A DNA stretch of 64,000 nucleotides from Variovorax sp. UMC13 (lineage in GTDB: Bacteria; Pseudomonadota; Gammaproteobacteria; Burkholderiales; Burkholderiaceae_C): positions 310,001 to 374,000 of the forward strand of contig NZ_LZZW01000003.1 of NCBI RefSeq assembly GCF_014170375.1, given 5' to 3'. The first letter of the stretch is position 1; the number at the start of each line of letters is the position of its first letter. Shown piece after piece: positions 44,646 to 54,125 of this stretch. Position numbers and translations under genes: made by a program. Below the pieces are notes generated by a model. That model saw nothing but the letters and a program-made list of their open reading frames with translations, made no database searches and was not told the DNA's origin.

Positions 44646-45629
44646 ATGCGCAGAGCCGGCGGTTTACGGGGTGTTCTGGGGGCCTTCCTCATTTTGGTCG
44701 GGCTGGGCGCATCCTCCCATGCCCAGGAACCCTGGTCGCCCACGCGGCCGATCCGGCTGGTGCTGGGCTACACGCCGGGCGGCGCGGCCGATGCCGTGGC
44801 GCGCGACCTGGCGCCGTTGATGGAGAAGTCGCTGGGCCAGCCGGTGGTCGTCGACTACAAGCCCGGCGCGGGCGGCGCCATCGCGGCCGAGACGGTGGCC
44901 ACGGCGGCACCGGACGGCTACACGATCGGCCTGGTCGACGGCGCGCCGCTGAGCATCATTCCGCATGCGCGCAAGGTGAGCTACGACCCGACGGCCAGCT
45001 TCAGCTACCTGGGCGTGGTGTCCAAGGCGCCGCTGGTGGTGCTGGTCCACCCCTCGGTCCCGGCGAACAACCTGCAGGAGCTGCTGGCGCTGGCGCGGGC
45101 CCAGCCCGGCGCGGTGAGCTACAGCACCTCGGGCCTGGGCTCGATCCACCAGATGGCGGCCGAACTGCTGTCGGCCAACACGCAGACCTCGCTGCTGCAC
45201 GTGCCGTACAAGGGCGCGGCACCGGCATTGAACGACCTCATGGCGGGCTCGGTGAAGGTGTCCTTCGCCACCATCGCGCCGGCCGTGCCGCTGGTGCAGT
45301 CGGGCCGGGTCCGGGCCATCGCCGTGACCTCGGCGCGGCCGGTGCCGGCCTTCCCGGGCGTCAAGCCGATCGGCGAGCAAGGCGTGGCGGGTTACGACGC
45401 GCAGGGCTGGTTCGTGCTGGCCGGCCCGAAGGGCATGCCGGCGGAGATCACCCGAAAGATCAATGCGGCGCTCAACAGCGCGCTGCAGACGCCGGCCTTG
45501 CGCGACAAGTTCATCTCGCAGGGCAACGACGTGGCGCCGGGCACACCCGAAGCGGCCACCGAACTGGTCGGCGTCGACTTCAGGAAATGGGGCCGCGTGA
45601 TCCGCGACCAGAACCTGCGCTTCGACTGA
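44646..45629 (+). CDS. Tripartite tricarboxylate transporter substrate-binding protein (Bug family)
   Basis: A 327-residue periplasmic Bug protein, the third in this window. Signal peptide: GVLGAFLILVGLGASSHA, cut before QEPW. Landmarks: IRLVLGYTPGGAADAVARD, VVDYKPGAGGAIAAETVA and HVPYKGAAPALNDLMAGSV. A CAACGGAGAC ribosome site precedes the ATG. The enoyl-CoA hydratase and CoA-transferase genes follow 42 bases later, so the bound ligand is probably a carboxylic acid that is activated to its CoA ester. No transporter membrane subunits are adjacent. Confidence 0.88.
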   Translation: MRRAGGLRGVLGAFLILVGLGASSHAQEPWSPTRPIRLVLGYTPGGAADAVARDLAPLMEKSLGQPVVVDYKPGAGGAIAAETVATAAPDGYTIGLVDGAPLSIIPHARKVSYDPTASFSYLGVVSKAPLVVLVHPSVPANNLQELLALARAQPGAVSYSTSGLGSIHQMAAELLSANTQTSLLHVPYKGAAPALNDLMAGSVKVSFATIAPAVPLVQSGRVRAIAVTSARPVPAFPGVKPIGEQGVAGYDAQGWFVLAGPKGMPAEITRKINAALNSALQTPALRDKFISQGNDVAPGTPEAATELVGVDFRKWGRVIRDQNLRFD

Positions 45630-45671
45630 GCTTTCCTTCCTCCACTTCCTCTTCTTCACCTTCCCACTGTC

Positions 45672-46463
45672 ATGAGCCTCTCACCCGAAGCCACCACCGA
45701 AGCCCCCGCCGCGGCGCCCTTGCTGTCGATCGACGGGCCGATCGCCACCATCACCTTGCGTCGCCCGGCCACCCACAACCGCATCGAGCCCGACGACGTC
45801 GGCGTGCTGCGCGGCTATCTGCAACAACTGAATGCCGATGCCAGCGTGCGCGTGATCGTGTTCGCCAGCAGCGGCAAGAGCTTCAGCTCGGGCTTCGACC
45901 TCACGCGCCTGGGCGGCGCGGCCAGCGCCCACGAGAACACCTTCGAGATGCTCACCGACGAGATCGAGAACGCGCGCGCCATCACCATCGCGCGGCTGCA
46001 TGCGCCGGTCTATGGCGGCTCGACCGACCTGGTGCTGGCCTGCGACTTCCGCCTCGGCGTGCGCGGCATGCGCATGTTCATGCCGGCCGCGCGGCTGGGC
46101 CTGCACTACTACCCGCACGGCATCCGCCGCTGGGTGTCGCGGCTGGGCCTGGGCGCGGCCAAACGGCTGTTCCTCACCTCGCGGCCGATACAGGACGAGG
46201 AGATGCTGCGCATCGGCTACCTCGATGCGCTGGTCGAACCGGCGCAGCTCGATGCCGAACTCATGCAGTGGACCGACGACCTGCTGGCGCAGGGACCGGT
46301 GCCGCTGGTGTCGATGAAGAAGACGCTCAACGAGGTGGCGCGCGGCCAGTACGACGAGGCCACGGCCTCGGCCGCCTACGGCGCGAGCCTGGGCACGCGC
46401 GACATCCAGGAGGCGCTGGCGGCCTTCGCCGAGAACCGCAAGCCCGTCTTCGCGGGCCACTGA
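45672..46463 (+). CDS. Enoyl-CoA hydratase/isomerase family protein
   Basis: A 263-residue crotonase-fold enzyme. The oxyanion-hole segments are FASSGKSFSSGFDLTRLG (about residues 59-76) and PVYGGSTDLVLACDFRLG (about 111-128). The family handles hydration, isomerisation or hydrolysis of acyl-CoA thioesters. At the usual hydratase glutamate positions the sequence is not clearly conserved (GGSTDLVLACDF rather than GGGCELA), so the exact reaction is uncertain. It is between the Bug and CoA-transferase genes, seven bases before the latter. Confidence 0.85.
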   Translation: MSLSPEATTEAPAAAPLLSIDGPIATITLRRPATHNRIEPDDVGVLRGYLQQLNADASVRVIVFASSGKSFSSGFDLTRLGGAASAHENTFEMLTDEIENARAITIARLHAPVYGGSTDLVLACDFRLGVRGMRMFMPAARLGLHYYPHGIRRWVSRLGLGAAKRLFLTSRPIQDEEMLRIGYLDALVEPAQLDAELMQWTDDLLAQGPVPLVSMKKTLNEVARGQYDEATASAAYGASLGTRDIQEALAAFAENRKPVFAGH

Positions 46464-46470
46464 GCAGCGC

Positions 46471-47697
46471 ATGACCACCACCCCCAAGGACCTGCCGCTG
46501 GCCGGCGTGCGCGTGCTCGAACTCTCGCAGATCATGGCCGGCCCGATCTGCGGCCTGATGCTCGCCGACATGGGTGCCGAGGTGATCAAGATCGAGAAGT
46601 TTCCCGCCGGCGACGACTCGCGCGGCTATGCGCGGCCCGGCGATCCGGGCCTGGCGCCCAGCTTCCTGATGCTCAACCGCGGCAAGCGCTCGGTGGCGGT
46701 CGACATCCGCCAGCCCGCCGGGCAGGAAGTGATCCGGCGCCTGGTCGGCCGCTGCGACATCGTGACCGAGAACTACCGGCGCGGAAAGCTCGATGCGCTG
46801 GGCCTGGGCTACGAACAGCTGCGCGCCATCAACCCGCAGCTGGTGTATTGCTCGATCACCGGCTATGGCCCCAACGGCCCGCTGAGCGACAAGGGTGGCT
46901 TCGACCTGGTGCTGCAGGCCTTCTCCGGACTGATCAGCGTGACCGGCTCGATCGATGGCGAACTGGCCAAGCCCGGCAATTCGGTGGCCGACATCAACGC
47001 CGGCATCCTGGCCGCGATGGGCTGCCTGGCGGCCTACATCCAGCGCCTGCGCACGGGGCAGGGCGCCAAGGTCGAGACCTCGCTGCTGCAGGCCTCGTTG
47101 CAGCAGATGTACTGGTTCGCGGCCGCCTACTTCTCCGACGGCTCGGTGGCCAAGCCCATGGGCACCGCGCATCCGCTGATCGCGCCCTACCAGACCTTCC
47201 GCTGCGGCGAAGGCGCGATCGCGCTGGGCGGCGGCAACCAGGCCAACTGGCAGCGCATCACCGAGGTGCTGGGCCATCCCGAATGGCTGCAGGAGGCGCG
47301 CTTTCGCACTGGCCGCGACCGCCTGGGTGCGCAGCGTGCGCTCGAGGCGCTGATCACCGAGGCGCTGGCCGCGCATCCGGCGGCCTACTGGATCGAGCGC
47401 TTCGACCAGGCCGGCGTGCCGGTCGGCCCGGTGCACGACGTGGGGCAGGCGCTCGAGCATGCGCAGTCGCGCGCCATCGGCATGGTGGTCGAGGTCGACC
47501 ATGCGGAAGGCGGCCACACGCGCTCGCTGGGGCTGCCGATCCACTTCGACGGCGAGGCGCCCTTCGCGCGCTCGGCCGCGCCGCGCATCGGCGAGCAGAC
47601 GCGCGAGGTGCTGGCCGAGTTCGGCTTTGAAGCGGACGAGATCGCGGCGCTCGAGGCGGCCAAGGCGGTCTGCCAGTACCAGCCCGAGGCGGGCTGA
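46471..47697 (+). CDS. CaiB/BaiF family CoA-transferase
   Basis: A 408-residue class III CoA-transferase. The CoA-binding start ELSQIMAGPICGLMLADMGAE is followed by IEKFPAGDDSRGY. The catalytic aspartate is probably D174 in GNSVADINAGILAAMG. GVPVGPVHDVGQALEHAQSR lies in the C-terminal part as expected. These enzymes move CoA from a donor such as succinyl-CoA to a carboxylic acid. With the adjacent Bug protein and crotonase it suggests uptake, activation and beta-oxidation-like breakdown of one acid. It converges on the amino acid ABC ATPase with a ten-base gap. Confidence 0.9.
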   Translation: MTTTPKDLPLAGVRVLELSQIMAGPICGLMLADMGAEVIKIEKFPAGDDSRGYARPGDPGLAPSFLMLNRGKRSVAVDIRQPAGQEVIRRLVGRCDIVTENYRRGKLDALGLGYEQLRAINPQLVYCSITGYGPNGPLSDKGGFDLVLQAFSGLISVTGSIDGELAKPGNSVADINAGILAAMGCLAAYIQRLRTGQGAKVETSLLQASLQQMYWFAAAYFSDGSVAKPMGTAHPLIAPYQTFRCGEGAIALGGGNQANWQRITEVLGHPEWLQEARFRTGRDRLGAQRALEALITEALAAHPAAYWIERFDQAGVPVGPVHDVGQALEHAQSRAIGMVVEVDHAEGGHTRSLGLPIHFDGEAPFARSAAPRIGEQTREVLAEFGFEADEIAALEAAKAVCQYQPEAG

Positions 47698-47707
47698 GCG
47701 ATGACCG

Positions 47708-48476
<769 letters not shown>

Positions 48477-48493
<17 letters not shown>

Positions 48494-49130
48494 GGATCTT
48501 CCTTTCGAGGTGCCGCGCATAGAGGCTGATCGGGAAACAGAGGGCGAAGTACATCAGGGCCACGCAGCTGAACACCACGAAGGGCTGGAAGGTGGCGTTG
48601 GAAATCATGCTGCCGGCCTTGGTCAGTTCGACAAAACCGATCACCGAGGCCAGCGCCGTGCCCTTGACCACCTGGACCAGGAAGCCGACCGTGGGCGCGG
48701 TCGCGATCTTCAGGGCCTGCGGCAGGATCACGTGGCGCATCTGCTCGCCGAAGCCGAGCGCCAGGCTGCCCGAGGCCTCCCACTGGCCCTTGGGGATCGA
48801 GGCCACGCAGCCGCGCCAGATCTCGGTGAGGTAGGCGCTGGTGTAGAGCGTGAGCGCCACCGAGGCCGCGGTCCAGGCCGAGACCTCGATGCCCATCAGC
48901 GCGATGCCGAAGTAGGCCAGGAACAGCTGCATCAGCAGCGGCGTGCCCTGGAACAGCTGCACATAGGTGCCGATCGCGCGGTCGAGCGCCTTGCCCGCGC
49001 GCAGCCGCAGGAACAGCAGCAGCGCGCCCACCACGCCGCCGCCCACGAAGGCGATCACCGACAGCGCGACGGTCCAGCGCAGCGCCATCAGCAGGTTGCG
49101 CAGGATGTCCCAGAGGGAGAAGTCGTTCAT
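48477..49130 (-). CDS. Amino acid ABC transporter permease
   Basis: A 217-residue inner-membrane permease of the HisM/GlnP family. Membrane helices include LSVIAFVGGGVVGALLLFLR and the later VFSCVALMYFALCFPISLY. The family phrase YVQLFQGTPLLMQLFLAYFG and the coupling loop SLALGFGEQMRHVILPQALK are present. It pairs with the second permease 16 bases upstream to form a heterodimeric channel. Substrate is probably a polar amino acid or opine-like compound. Confidence 0.9.
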
Positions 49131-49146
49131 GGTCTTTCCCCCGCTT

Positions 49147-49803
49147 TCAGCGGCCGAAGAACCAGCGCGGGCCGGCCCAGTTGAGCAGGCGGCGCAGGCC
49201 GACCGACAGCGCCAGGTACAGCACGGTGGCGATGATGAAGGCCTCGAAGGCGCGGAAGTTGCGGCTCTGGATCAGGTTGGCGGCGTAGCTCAGGTCCTCG
49301 ACCGAGATCTGGCTGCACACGGCCGAGCCCAGCATCACGATGATGATCTGGCTCACCATCGCGGGCCAGACCTTCTTCAGCGCGGGCGGCAGCACCACGC
49401 GGGTGAACACCTGCACCTTGTTGAGCGCCAGGCTCACGGCGGCCTCGATCTGGCCGCGCGGCGTGGCCTCGATGCCGGCGCGGATGATCTCGGTCGCGTA
49501 GGCGCCGAGGTTGGCCACCATCGCGATGACCGCGGCCGTCTCCGGCGTGAGCTTCACCCCCGCGGCCGGCAGGCCGAAGAAGATGAAGAACAGCTGCACG
49601 ATGAAGGGCGTGTTGCGGATCAGCTCCACATAGGTGCCCACCCCCCAGCGCAGCCAGGCCGGCCCGCTGGACCGCGCCCAGGCGCAGGCCACGCCCACCA
49701 CCATGCCGATCAGCGTGGCGATGGCCGTCAGGCCCACGGTCCAGCCGATGCCCTTGGCCAGCAGCCGCCAGTCGACGAGGACGGCGCCGAAGTCGAATTC
49801 CAT
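49147..49803 (-). CDS. Amino acid ABC transporter permease
   Basis: A 218-residue permease, start MEFDFGAVLVDWRLLAKGIG. The diagnostic phrase YVELIRNTPFIVQLFFIFFG and coupling loop SLALNKVQVFTRVVLPPALK are present, with about five hydrophobic segments. The ATG at 49803 follows an AAGGAGCC-like site on the minus strand. A 149-base gap holding a REP-like element separates it from the binding-protein gene, which may reduce the amount of membrane subunits relative to the binding protein. Confidence 0.9.
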   Translation of the reverse strand: MEFDFGAVLVDWRLLAKGIGWTVGLTAIATLIGMVVGVACAWARSSGPAWLRWGVGTYVELIRNTPFIVQLFFIFFGLPAAGVKLTPETAAVIAMVANLGAYATEIIRAGIEATPRGQIEAAVSLALNKVQVFTRVVLPPALKKVWPAMVSQIIIVMLGSAVCSQISVEDLSYAANLIQSRNFRAFEAFIIATVLYLALSVGLRRLLNWAGPRWFFGR

Positions 49804-49863
49804 ATCAAAGGCTCCTTGGTGCCAGGCACATGAACAGCGATCGCACTTGTTCTTCAGTCGTGG

Positions 49864-49950
49864 GACACCGCGGAACCGGCTTCGCCGGGCCGCTGGTGTC
49901 GCCCCCTGGAGGGGGAGGCGGCTACACGGAGTGAGCCGCGTCGGGGGTGG
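49864..49950. repeat. REP-like intergenic element, copy 2
   Basis: Between binding-protein and permease genes. It carries ACCGCGGAACCGGC, GGGCCGCTGGTGTC and GCCCCCTGGAGGGGG in the same order and spacing as the element at 43181. CCCCCTGGAGGGGG is near-palindromic and forms a tight hairpin. The following GGCGGCTACACGGAGTGAGC segment has no equivalent in copy 1. Confidence 0.55.
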
Positions 49951-49952
49951 GC

Positions 49953-50765
49953 CTATGCAGGAAGGTCGCCGGCGGCTTTGCCGAGCCATTTTTTCGACAT
50001 GGCGTCCAGCGTGCCGTCCTTCTTCGCGGCCGCGATGATCTCGTTGACCCTGGTCTTCAACGCGGTCTCGTTCTTGGCGATGCCCACGAAGCAGGGGCTG
50101 TCCTTGAGCAGCAGCTTGAACTCGGCGCTGACCTTGGGGTTCTTGGCCAGCATGTCGCCCGCCACCGCGGCGCTGGTGGCGATGGTCTGGGTCTGGCCGG
50201 CCACGAAGGCGGCGATGGTCGCGTTGTTGTCCTCGAAGCGGCGGTAGTCGACGTTGGGCGGCGCCACCTTGTTGAGCTCCTGGTCCTCCATCGCGCCGCG
50301 CGTCACGGCCACGGTCTTGCCGGCCATGTCGGCGAAGCTCGCGAGCTTCATGCTCTTGGCCGCGTACACGGCCTGGAAGAAGGGCGCATAGGCGGAGGAG
50401 AAATCGATCACCTTCTCGCGCTCGGGGTTCTTGCCCAGCGTGGAGATCACCAGGTCGGCCTTCTTCGTCTGCAGGTAGGGGATGCGGTTGGCGCTGGTCA
50501 CGGGCACCAGCTCGACCTTCACGCCCAGCTTGGACGCGATGAGCTGCGCCATCTCGACGTCGAGGCCGATGGGCGTCATGGTGCGGTCGACCGAGCCGTA
50601 GGGCGGGTAGTCGGTGGGCACCGCGACCTTGAGCGTCTTCGACTTGAGGATGTTGTCCAGCGCGGCCTGGGCTTGGGCGGCACCGGCGGCCAACAGCGTG
50701 GCCGAGGCCAGCGCGAGCACGGCGACGCGGCGCGTCGAGAGGGTGGCGGAAAGGAAGGACTTCAC
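49953..50765 (-). CDS. Amino acid ABC transporter substrate-binding protein
   Basis: A 270-residue SBP_bac_3 protein. GTG start at 50765, supported by an AGGAG site eight bases upstream and a normal signal peptide (RRVAVLALASATLLAAGAAQA). The mature start LKVAVPTDYPPYGSVDRTMT and GLDVEMAQLIASKLGVKVEL are typical of polar amino acid receptors, as is ADLVISTLGKNPEREKVIDF. A lone cysteine lies in KDSPCFVGI. The start overlaps the GntR gene stop by four bases (GTGA). It is the receptor of the transporter that follows. Confidence 0.9.
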   Translation of the reverse strand: MKSFLSATLSTRRVAVLALASATLLAAGAAQAQAALDNILKSKTLKVAVPTDYPPYGSVDRTMTPIGLDVEMAQLIASKLGVKVELVPVTSANRIPYLQTKKADLVISTLGKNPEREKVIDFSSAYAPFFQAVYAAKSMKLASFADMAGKTVAVTRGAMEDQELNKVAPPNVDYRRFEDNNATIAAFVAGQTQTIATSAAVAGDMLAKNPKVSAEFKLLLKDSPCFVGIAKNETALKTRVNEIIAAAKKDGTLDAMSKKWLGKAAGDLPA

Positions 50766-51565
50766 AGCAGGGCTCCTAGGTAGGTCGATGAATCGTCGGG
50801 AGAGGGGGAAGAGGGCGTCGCCTTGCGCGGGGCCTTCGTCTTGCGGGGGCTTGTATGCAAGACGTGTGCCTTGTTCTTGTCGTTCAGGTCGCCGCCCTGA
50901 ACCGGTGCCAATGCATCGCGCAGGTGCGCCAGCGGGTCGCTGCGGGCCTGCAGGCGCAGGGCCGACTGCACCGTGCCGATGTGTTCGGCCATCAATGCCT
51001 CGGCCTGGGCCGCGTCGCCCCGTGCCAGTGCATCGACGATGCGCACATGGTCGCCGCACGATTGCGCGGCATCGTGCGTCGATTGGTAGAGCATCGCGAT
51101 CAGCGTGGTGCGCGCGGTGAAGTCGCGCAGCGTGTCGGCCAGCAGGCTGTTGCCCAGGCACTCGGCCAGGCAGACGTGGAAGTCGCCCAGCAGGAAGCTG
51201 CGCGTGCCCACGTCGGTGCCCTGCACGGCGGCCTGCTCGCGCTGCAGGTGCAGCTTGAGCCGGCGCAGCGCGGGTTTCTCGATGCGGCCGGCGCTGCGGA
51301 TCAGGCCGACCTCGATCACGCGGCGGGCCTCGAAGGCCTCGCGCGCCTCGTCCTCGGAGGGCTCGATGACGAACCAGCCGCGGCGCGAGGACACGGTCAC
51401 GATGCCGCGGGCCGCCAGGCGCGTGAGCGCCTCGCGCACGATGGTGCGGCTGCAGTCGAAAAGCATGGCGAGCTGCTGCTCGCCCAGGCGCGAGCCGGGG
51501 GCGAGCTTGCCCGCCATCACCGCTTCGACGATGCGGGCACTGATTTCGGAGGCGGAGATGGACAT
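50762..51565 (-). CDS. GntR family regulator (FCD) leading the amino acid ABC operon
   Basis: A 267-residue regulator. The winged helix is at residues 5-70 (ISARIVEAVMAGKLAPGSRL, then LFDCSRTIVREALTRLAARG). The FCD domain follows (FLLGDFHVCLAECLGNSLLA, then CGDHVRIVDALARGDAAQAE). After about residue 225 comes an unusual basic/Ser-Pro tail (SPRKTKAPRKATPSSPSPDD) not seen in most relatives. The gene is upstream of and overlaps the binding-protein gene, so it is autoregulated with the operon. Two copies of GTATGCAAG, one before its own ATG and one inside its 3' end, are candidate operators. Confidence 0.86.
   Translation of the reverse strand: MSISASEISARIVEAVMAGKLAPGSRLGEQQLAMLFDCSRTIVREALTRLAARGIVTVSSRRGWFVIEPSEDEAREAFEARRVIEVGLIRSAGRIEKPALRRLKLHLQREQAAVQGTDVGTRSFLLGDFHVCLAECLGNSLLADTLRDFTARTTLIAMLYQSTHDAAQSCGDHVRIVDALARGDAAQAEALMAEHIGTVQSALRLQARSDPLAHLRDALAPVQGGDLNDKNKAHVLHTSPRKTKAPRKATPSSPSPDDSSTYLGALL
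50850..50861. promoter_or_regulatory. GntR operator candidate, internal copy
   Basis: CTTGTATGCAAG, a near-palindrome with CTTG/CAAG arms, in the 3' end of the gntR coding region about 85 bases ahead of the binding-protein start codon. It shares the 9-mer GTATGCAAG with a site upstream of gntR. Confidence 0.4.
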
Positions 51566-51597
51566 GGCACAGGCATCAGCAGGTTCCGTGCCTGCTG

Positions 51598-51606
51598 GTA
51601 TGCAAG
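51598..51606. promoter_or_regulatory. GntR operator candidate, upstream copy
   Basis: GTATGCAAG lies 32 bases upstream of the gntR ATG, where a repressor would block initiation. The same 9-mer occurs at 50853-50861. GntR/FCD proteins commonly bind TTGTATACAA-like palindromes, which this resembles. Confidence 0.4.
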
Positions 51607-51720
51607 CGCTGTGCGCACGGCCGTCCGGGCGGCCGCGCGCCGGGGGGCGCCGGCTTCGCAGGCAGAATCCACGCAAAACAAAAATTGCACCCAGCCAGAA
51701 CACCGCGTGGAGACCTTTCG

Positions 51721-53517
51721 ATGAGCGCTCAAGAGTTGCCGGCGGGCGTCGGCCCGGATGCCGCCGCCAATCTGCTGAGGCCGGTGGCTGCTGCGCTCGA
51801 CGGGCTGGGCGTCGCGCTCTGCCTGTTCGACGAGGACGACGCCGTCCTGCTCTGGAACCGCAGCTTCCTGCGCTTCTTTCCCCAGCACGCGGGCCATGTC
51901 CAGGTCGGCGAGCCCTATGCCGCCAACCTGCGCCGCTTCTACGAAGGGCGGCTCGACAAGCGCGAGATGCCGGCCATCGAGCGCTACATCGCCGAGGGCC
52001 TGGCACGCCACCATGCGCAGCAGCGGCCCTTCGTCTTCGAGCACGAGGGCCGCTCCCTGTGCGTCGCATCGCTGCCCCTGCCGGGCGTGGGGCGGATACG
52101 GCTCTGGAAGGAGCAGGAGACGGCCGAACGCGATGGCGACGTGATCTCGGCCTTCGGCGGCCTGTCGGGCGCCCCCGAGATCGACGGCACGGTGCTGTTC
52201 GACCACGTGGCCGACGGCGTCATGGTGACCGGCAGCGACGACCGCATCCTGTGGGTCAACGAACCCTTCGTCGCGATGTACGGGCTGCCGCACCGGCGCG
52301 CGGCGCACGGGCTGCGCTTCGCCGAAGCCTACCGCCAGGCCTGGGCCGAGAACCGCGGCGACGAGCGGGCGCTGTTCGAGGAAGGGATGGCGATCCTCGA
52401 GGAGAACATGCGCTTTGCCGGCGCCCCCTTCGAGCTGCCGCTGCCCGGCGCACGCTGGAGCCGGGTGATCGCGCAGCGCAGCCCCGACGGCAAGGGCTTC
52501 TATGCGCACGTGGACATCACGACGCTCAAGCGCCAGCAGCAGCAGTTGCGGGTGGCCGAGCGGCGCGCGCGCGAAAGCGAGGCGCTGCTGCGCCAGAAAT
52601 CGGCAGTGCTCGAGGCCACGCTCGAGCGCATGGAGCAAGGCATCATGATGGTCAGTGCCGAGCGGGTGGTCGAGGTGTGCAACCGGCGCGCCATGCAGCT
52701 GCTCGACCTGCCCGAGGCGCTGATGGCCTCGCGCCCCAGCTTCCAGCAGGTGCTGGACCACCAGATGGCCAAGGGCGAGTTCTCCAGCACGCCCGCGGAC
52801 GTGATGGACTTCATCCGGTCCGGCGGCATCCTCGACACGGTCCAGCGCTACGAGCGGCAGCGCCCCGACGGCAGCGTGATCGAGATCTTCAGCGTGCCGA
52901 TCGAGGGCGGCGGCGTGGTCCGGACCTACACCGACATCACCGAGCGGCGGCGCAGCGAGGAGCGCATCCGCCACCTGGCGCGCCACGACGGCCTCACCGC
53001 GCTGGTCAACCGCGAGGTGTTCCTCGAGCACCTGCGCACCGCGAGCACCGCGGCCGCGCAGGGCGGCGAGCCCTTCGCCGTGCACTACATCGACATCGAC
53101 CAGTTCAAGCCGATCAACGACCGCTTCGGCCATGCCGTGGGCGACCAGGTGCTGATCGCGGTGGCCGAGCGGATGCGGCGGGTGAGCGGGGCGGGCGAGG
53201 TGCTGGCCCGGCTCGGCGGCGACGAGTTCGCGGTGCTGCAGCACCGCGTGCGCGAGGAAGCGCCGGCGCGGCGCCTGGCCGAGCGTATCCTGTCGGCGCT
53301 GGCCGAGCCGTTGCGGATCGAGGGCCATGCGCTGTCGGTGGCGGCCTCGATCGGCATCGCGCTCTACCCGCAGGCCGGGCGCGACCCCGACCTGCTGCTG
53401 CGCCATGCCGACAGCGCCATGTATGCCGCCAAGGCGCAGGGGGTGGCGGGCATCCGGGTCTTCGGCGAGTGCCTCACCGGCACCGAGCCGGACCCCTCCG
53501 CCTGGATCAGCCCTTGA
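51721..53517 (+). CDS. PAS-PAS-PAS-GGDEF diguanylate cyclase
   Basis: A 598-residue cytoplasmic signalling protein, no membrane helices. PAS-like sensor segments lie near residues 20-110 (GVALCLFDEDDAVLLWNRSF), 160-265 (HVADGVMVTGSDDRILWVNE) and 300-420 (MEQGIMMVSAERVVEVCNRR). The cyclase domain occupies residues about 430-585 with active-site RLGGDEFAVL and YIDIDQFKPINDRFGH. The active-site loop is intact, so it should make c-di-GMP from GTP. The product-inhibition RxxD site upstream of GGDEF is replaced (SGAGEVLA), so feedback inhibition is probably lost. The end overlaps the convergent osmC gene by eleven bases. Confidence 0.9.
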   Translation: MSAQELPAGVGPDAAANLLRPVAAALDGLGVALCLFDEDDAVLLWNRSFLRFFPQHAGHVQVGEPYAANLRRFYEGRLDKREMPAIERYIAEGLARHHAQQRPFVFEHEGRSLCVASLPLPGVGRIRLWKEQETAERDGDVISAFGGLSGAPEIDGTVLFDHVADGVMVTGSDDRILWVNEPFVAMYGLPHRRAAHGLRFAEAYRQAWAENRGDERALFEEGMAILEENMRFAGAPFELPLPGARWSRVIAQRSPDGKGFYAHVDITTLKRQQQQLRVAERRARESEALLRQKSAVLEATLERMEQGIMMVSAERVVEVCNRRAMQLLDLPEALMASRPSFQQVLDHQMAKGEFSSTPADVMDFIRSGGILDTVQRYERQRPDGSVIEIFSVPIEGGGVVRTYTDITERRRSEERIRHLARHDGLTALVNREVFLEHLRTASTAAAQGGEPFAVHYIDIDQFKPINDRFGHAVGDQVLIAVAERMRRVSGAGEVLARLGGDEFAVLQHRVREEAPARRLAERILSALAEPLRIEGHALSVAASIGIALYPQAGRDPDLLLRHADSAMYAAKAQGVAGIRVFGECLTGTEPDPSAWISP

Positions 53518-53947
53518 GCACCGCCTTCAGCGTGACCTCGGGCACGCCGGTCAGCGCCTTCGACAGCGGGCAGCCGGCCTTGGCCGCGGCCGCGATGGCC
53601 TGGAACTTCGCCTCGTCGAGGCCGGGCACGGCCGCGTCGAGTTCCAGCGCGATGCGGTCGATCTTGAAGCCCGCGCCGTCCTTCGCCAGCCGCACCGCCG
53701 CGCGGGTGTCGATGGTCGTCGCGGCCAGGCCCTCGGCCTCGAGCGCGAAGGCGAAGGCCATGGTGAAGCAGGCCGCATGCGCCGCGCCCACGATCTCCTC
53801 GGGGTTGGTGCCCTTGCGGTCGTCGCCGAAGCGGCTCGCGAAGCCGTAGGGGTAGTCCTTGAGGGCGCCGGTCTCGGTGCTGACCTGGCCCTGGCCGGTC
53901 TTGCCGGCGCCTTCCCAGTGAACGCTTGCCTTCTTGTCTGCTGCCAT
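53507..53947 (-). CDS. OsmC-family peroxiredoxin
   Basis: A 146-residue organic hydroperoxide reductase of the OsmC type. The redox cysteines are C60 in GAAHAACFTMAF and C126 in AKAGCPLSKALTG, with spacing like E. coli OsmC. The family phrase KGTNPEEIVGAAHAAC is intact. It detoxifies fatty-acid and organic peroxides using thiol reductants. The ATG at 53947 follows an AGGAGCTCCCATGG-type site. It converges on the cyclase gene with overlapping 3' ends. Confidence 0.92.
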   Translation of the reverse strand: MAADKKASVHWEGAGKTGQGQVSTETGALKDYPYGFASRFGDDRKGTNPEEIVGAAHAACFTMAFAFALEAEGLAATTIDTRAAVRLAKDGAGFKIDRIALELDAAVPGLDEAKFQAIAAAAKAGCPLSKALTGVPEVTLKAVLKG

Positions 53948-54125
53948 GGGAGCTCCTCGGGGTGGTGGATGGAGACCCCTTTTAGAGCCCCCGCGCCCGG
54001 CCGTCTGTCGGCGCGCAGCCCATCGTCGGTTTTTTCGGCGTCGCGCAGGTGACGCGCTTCGGGGCTTCCCCGATGCATGGGCCCGACTTCGCGTCGTAGG
54101 CTGTCGGGCTCAAAAGGGAGACTTC

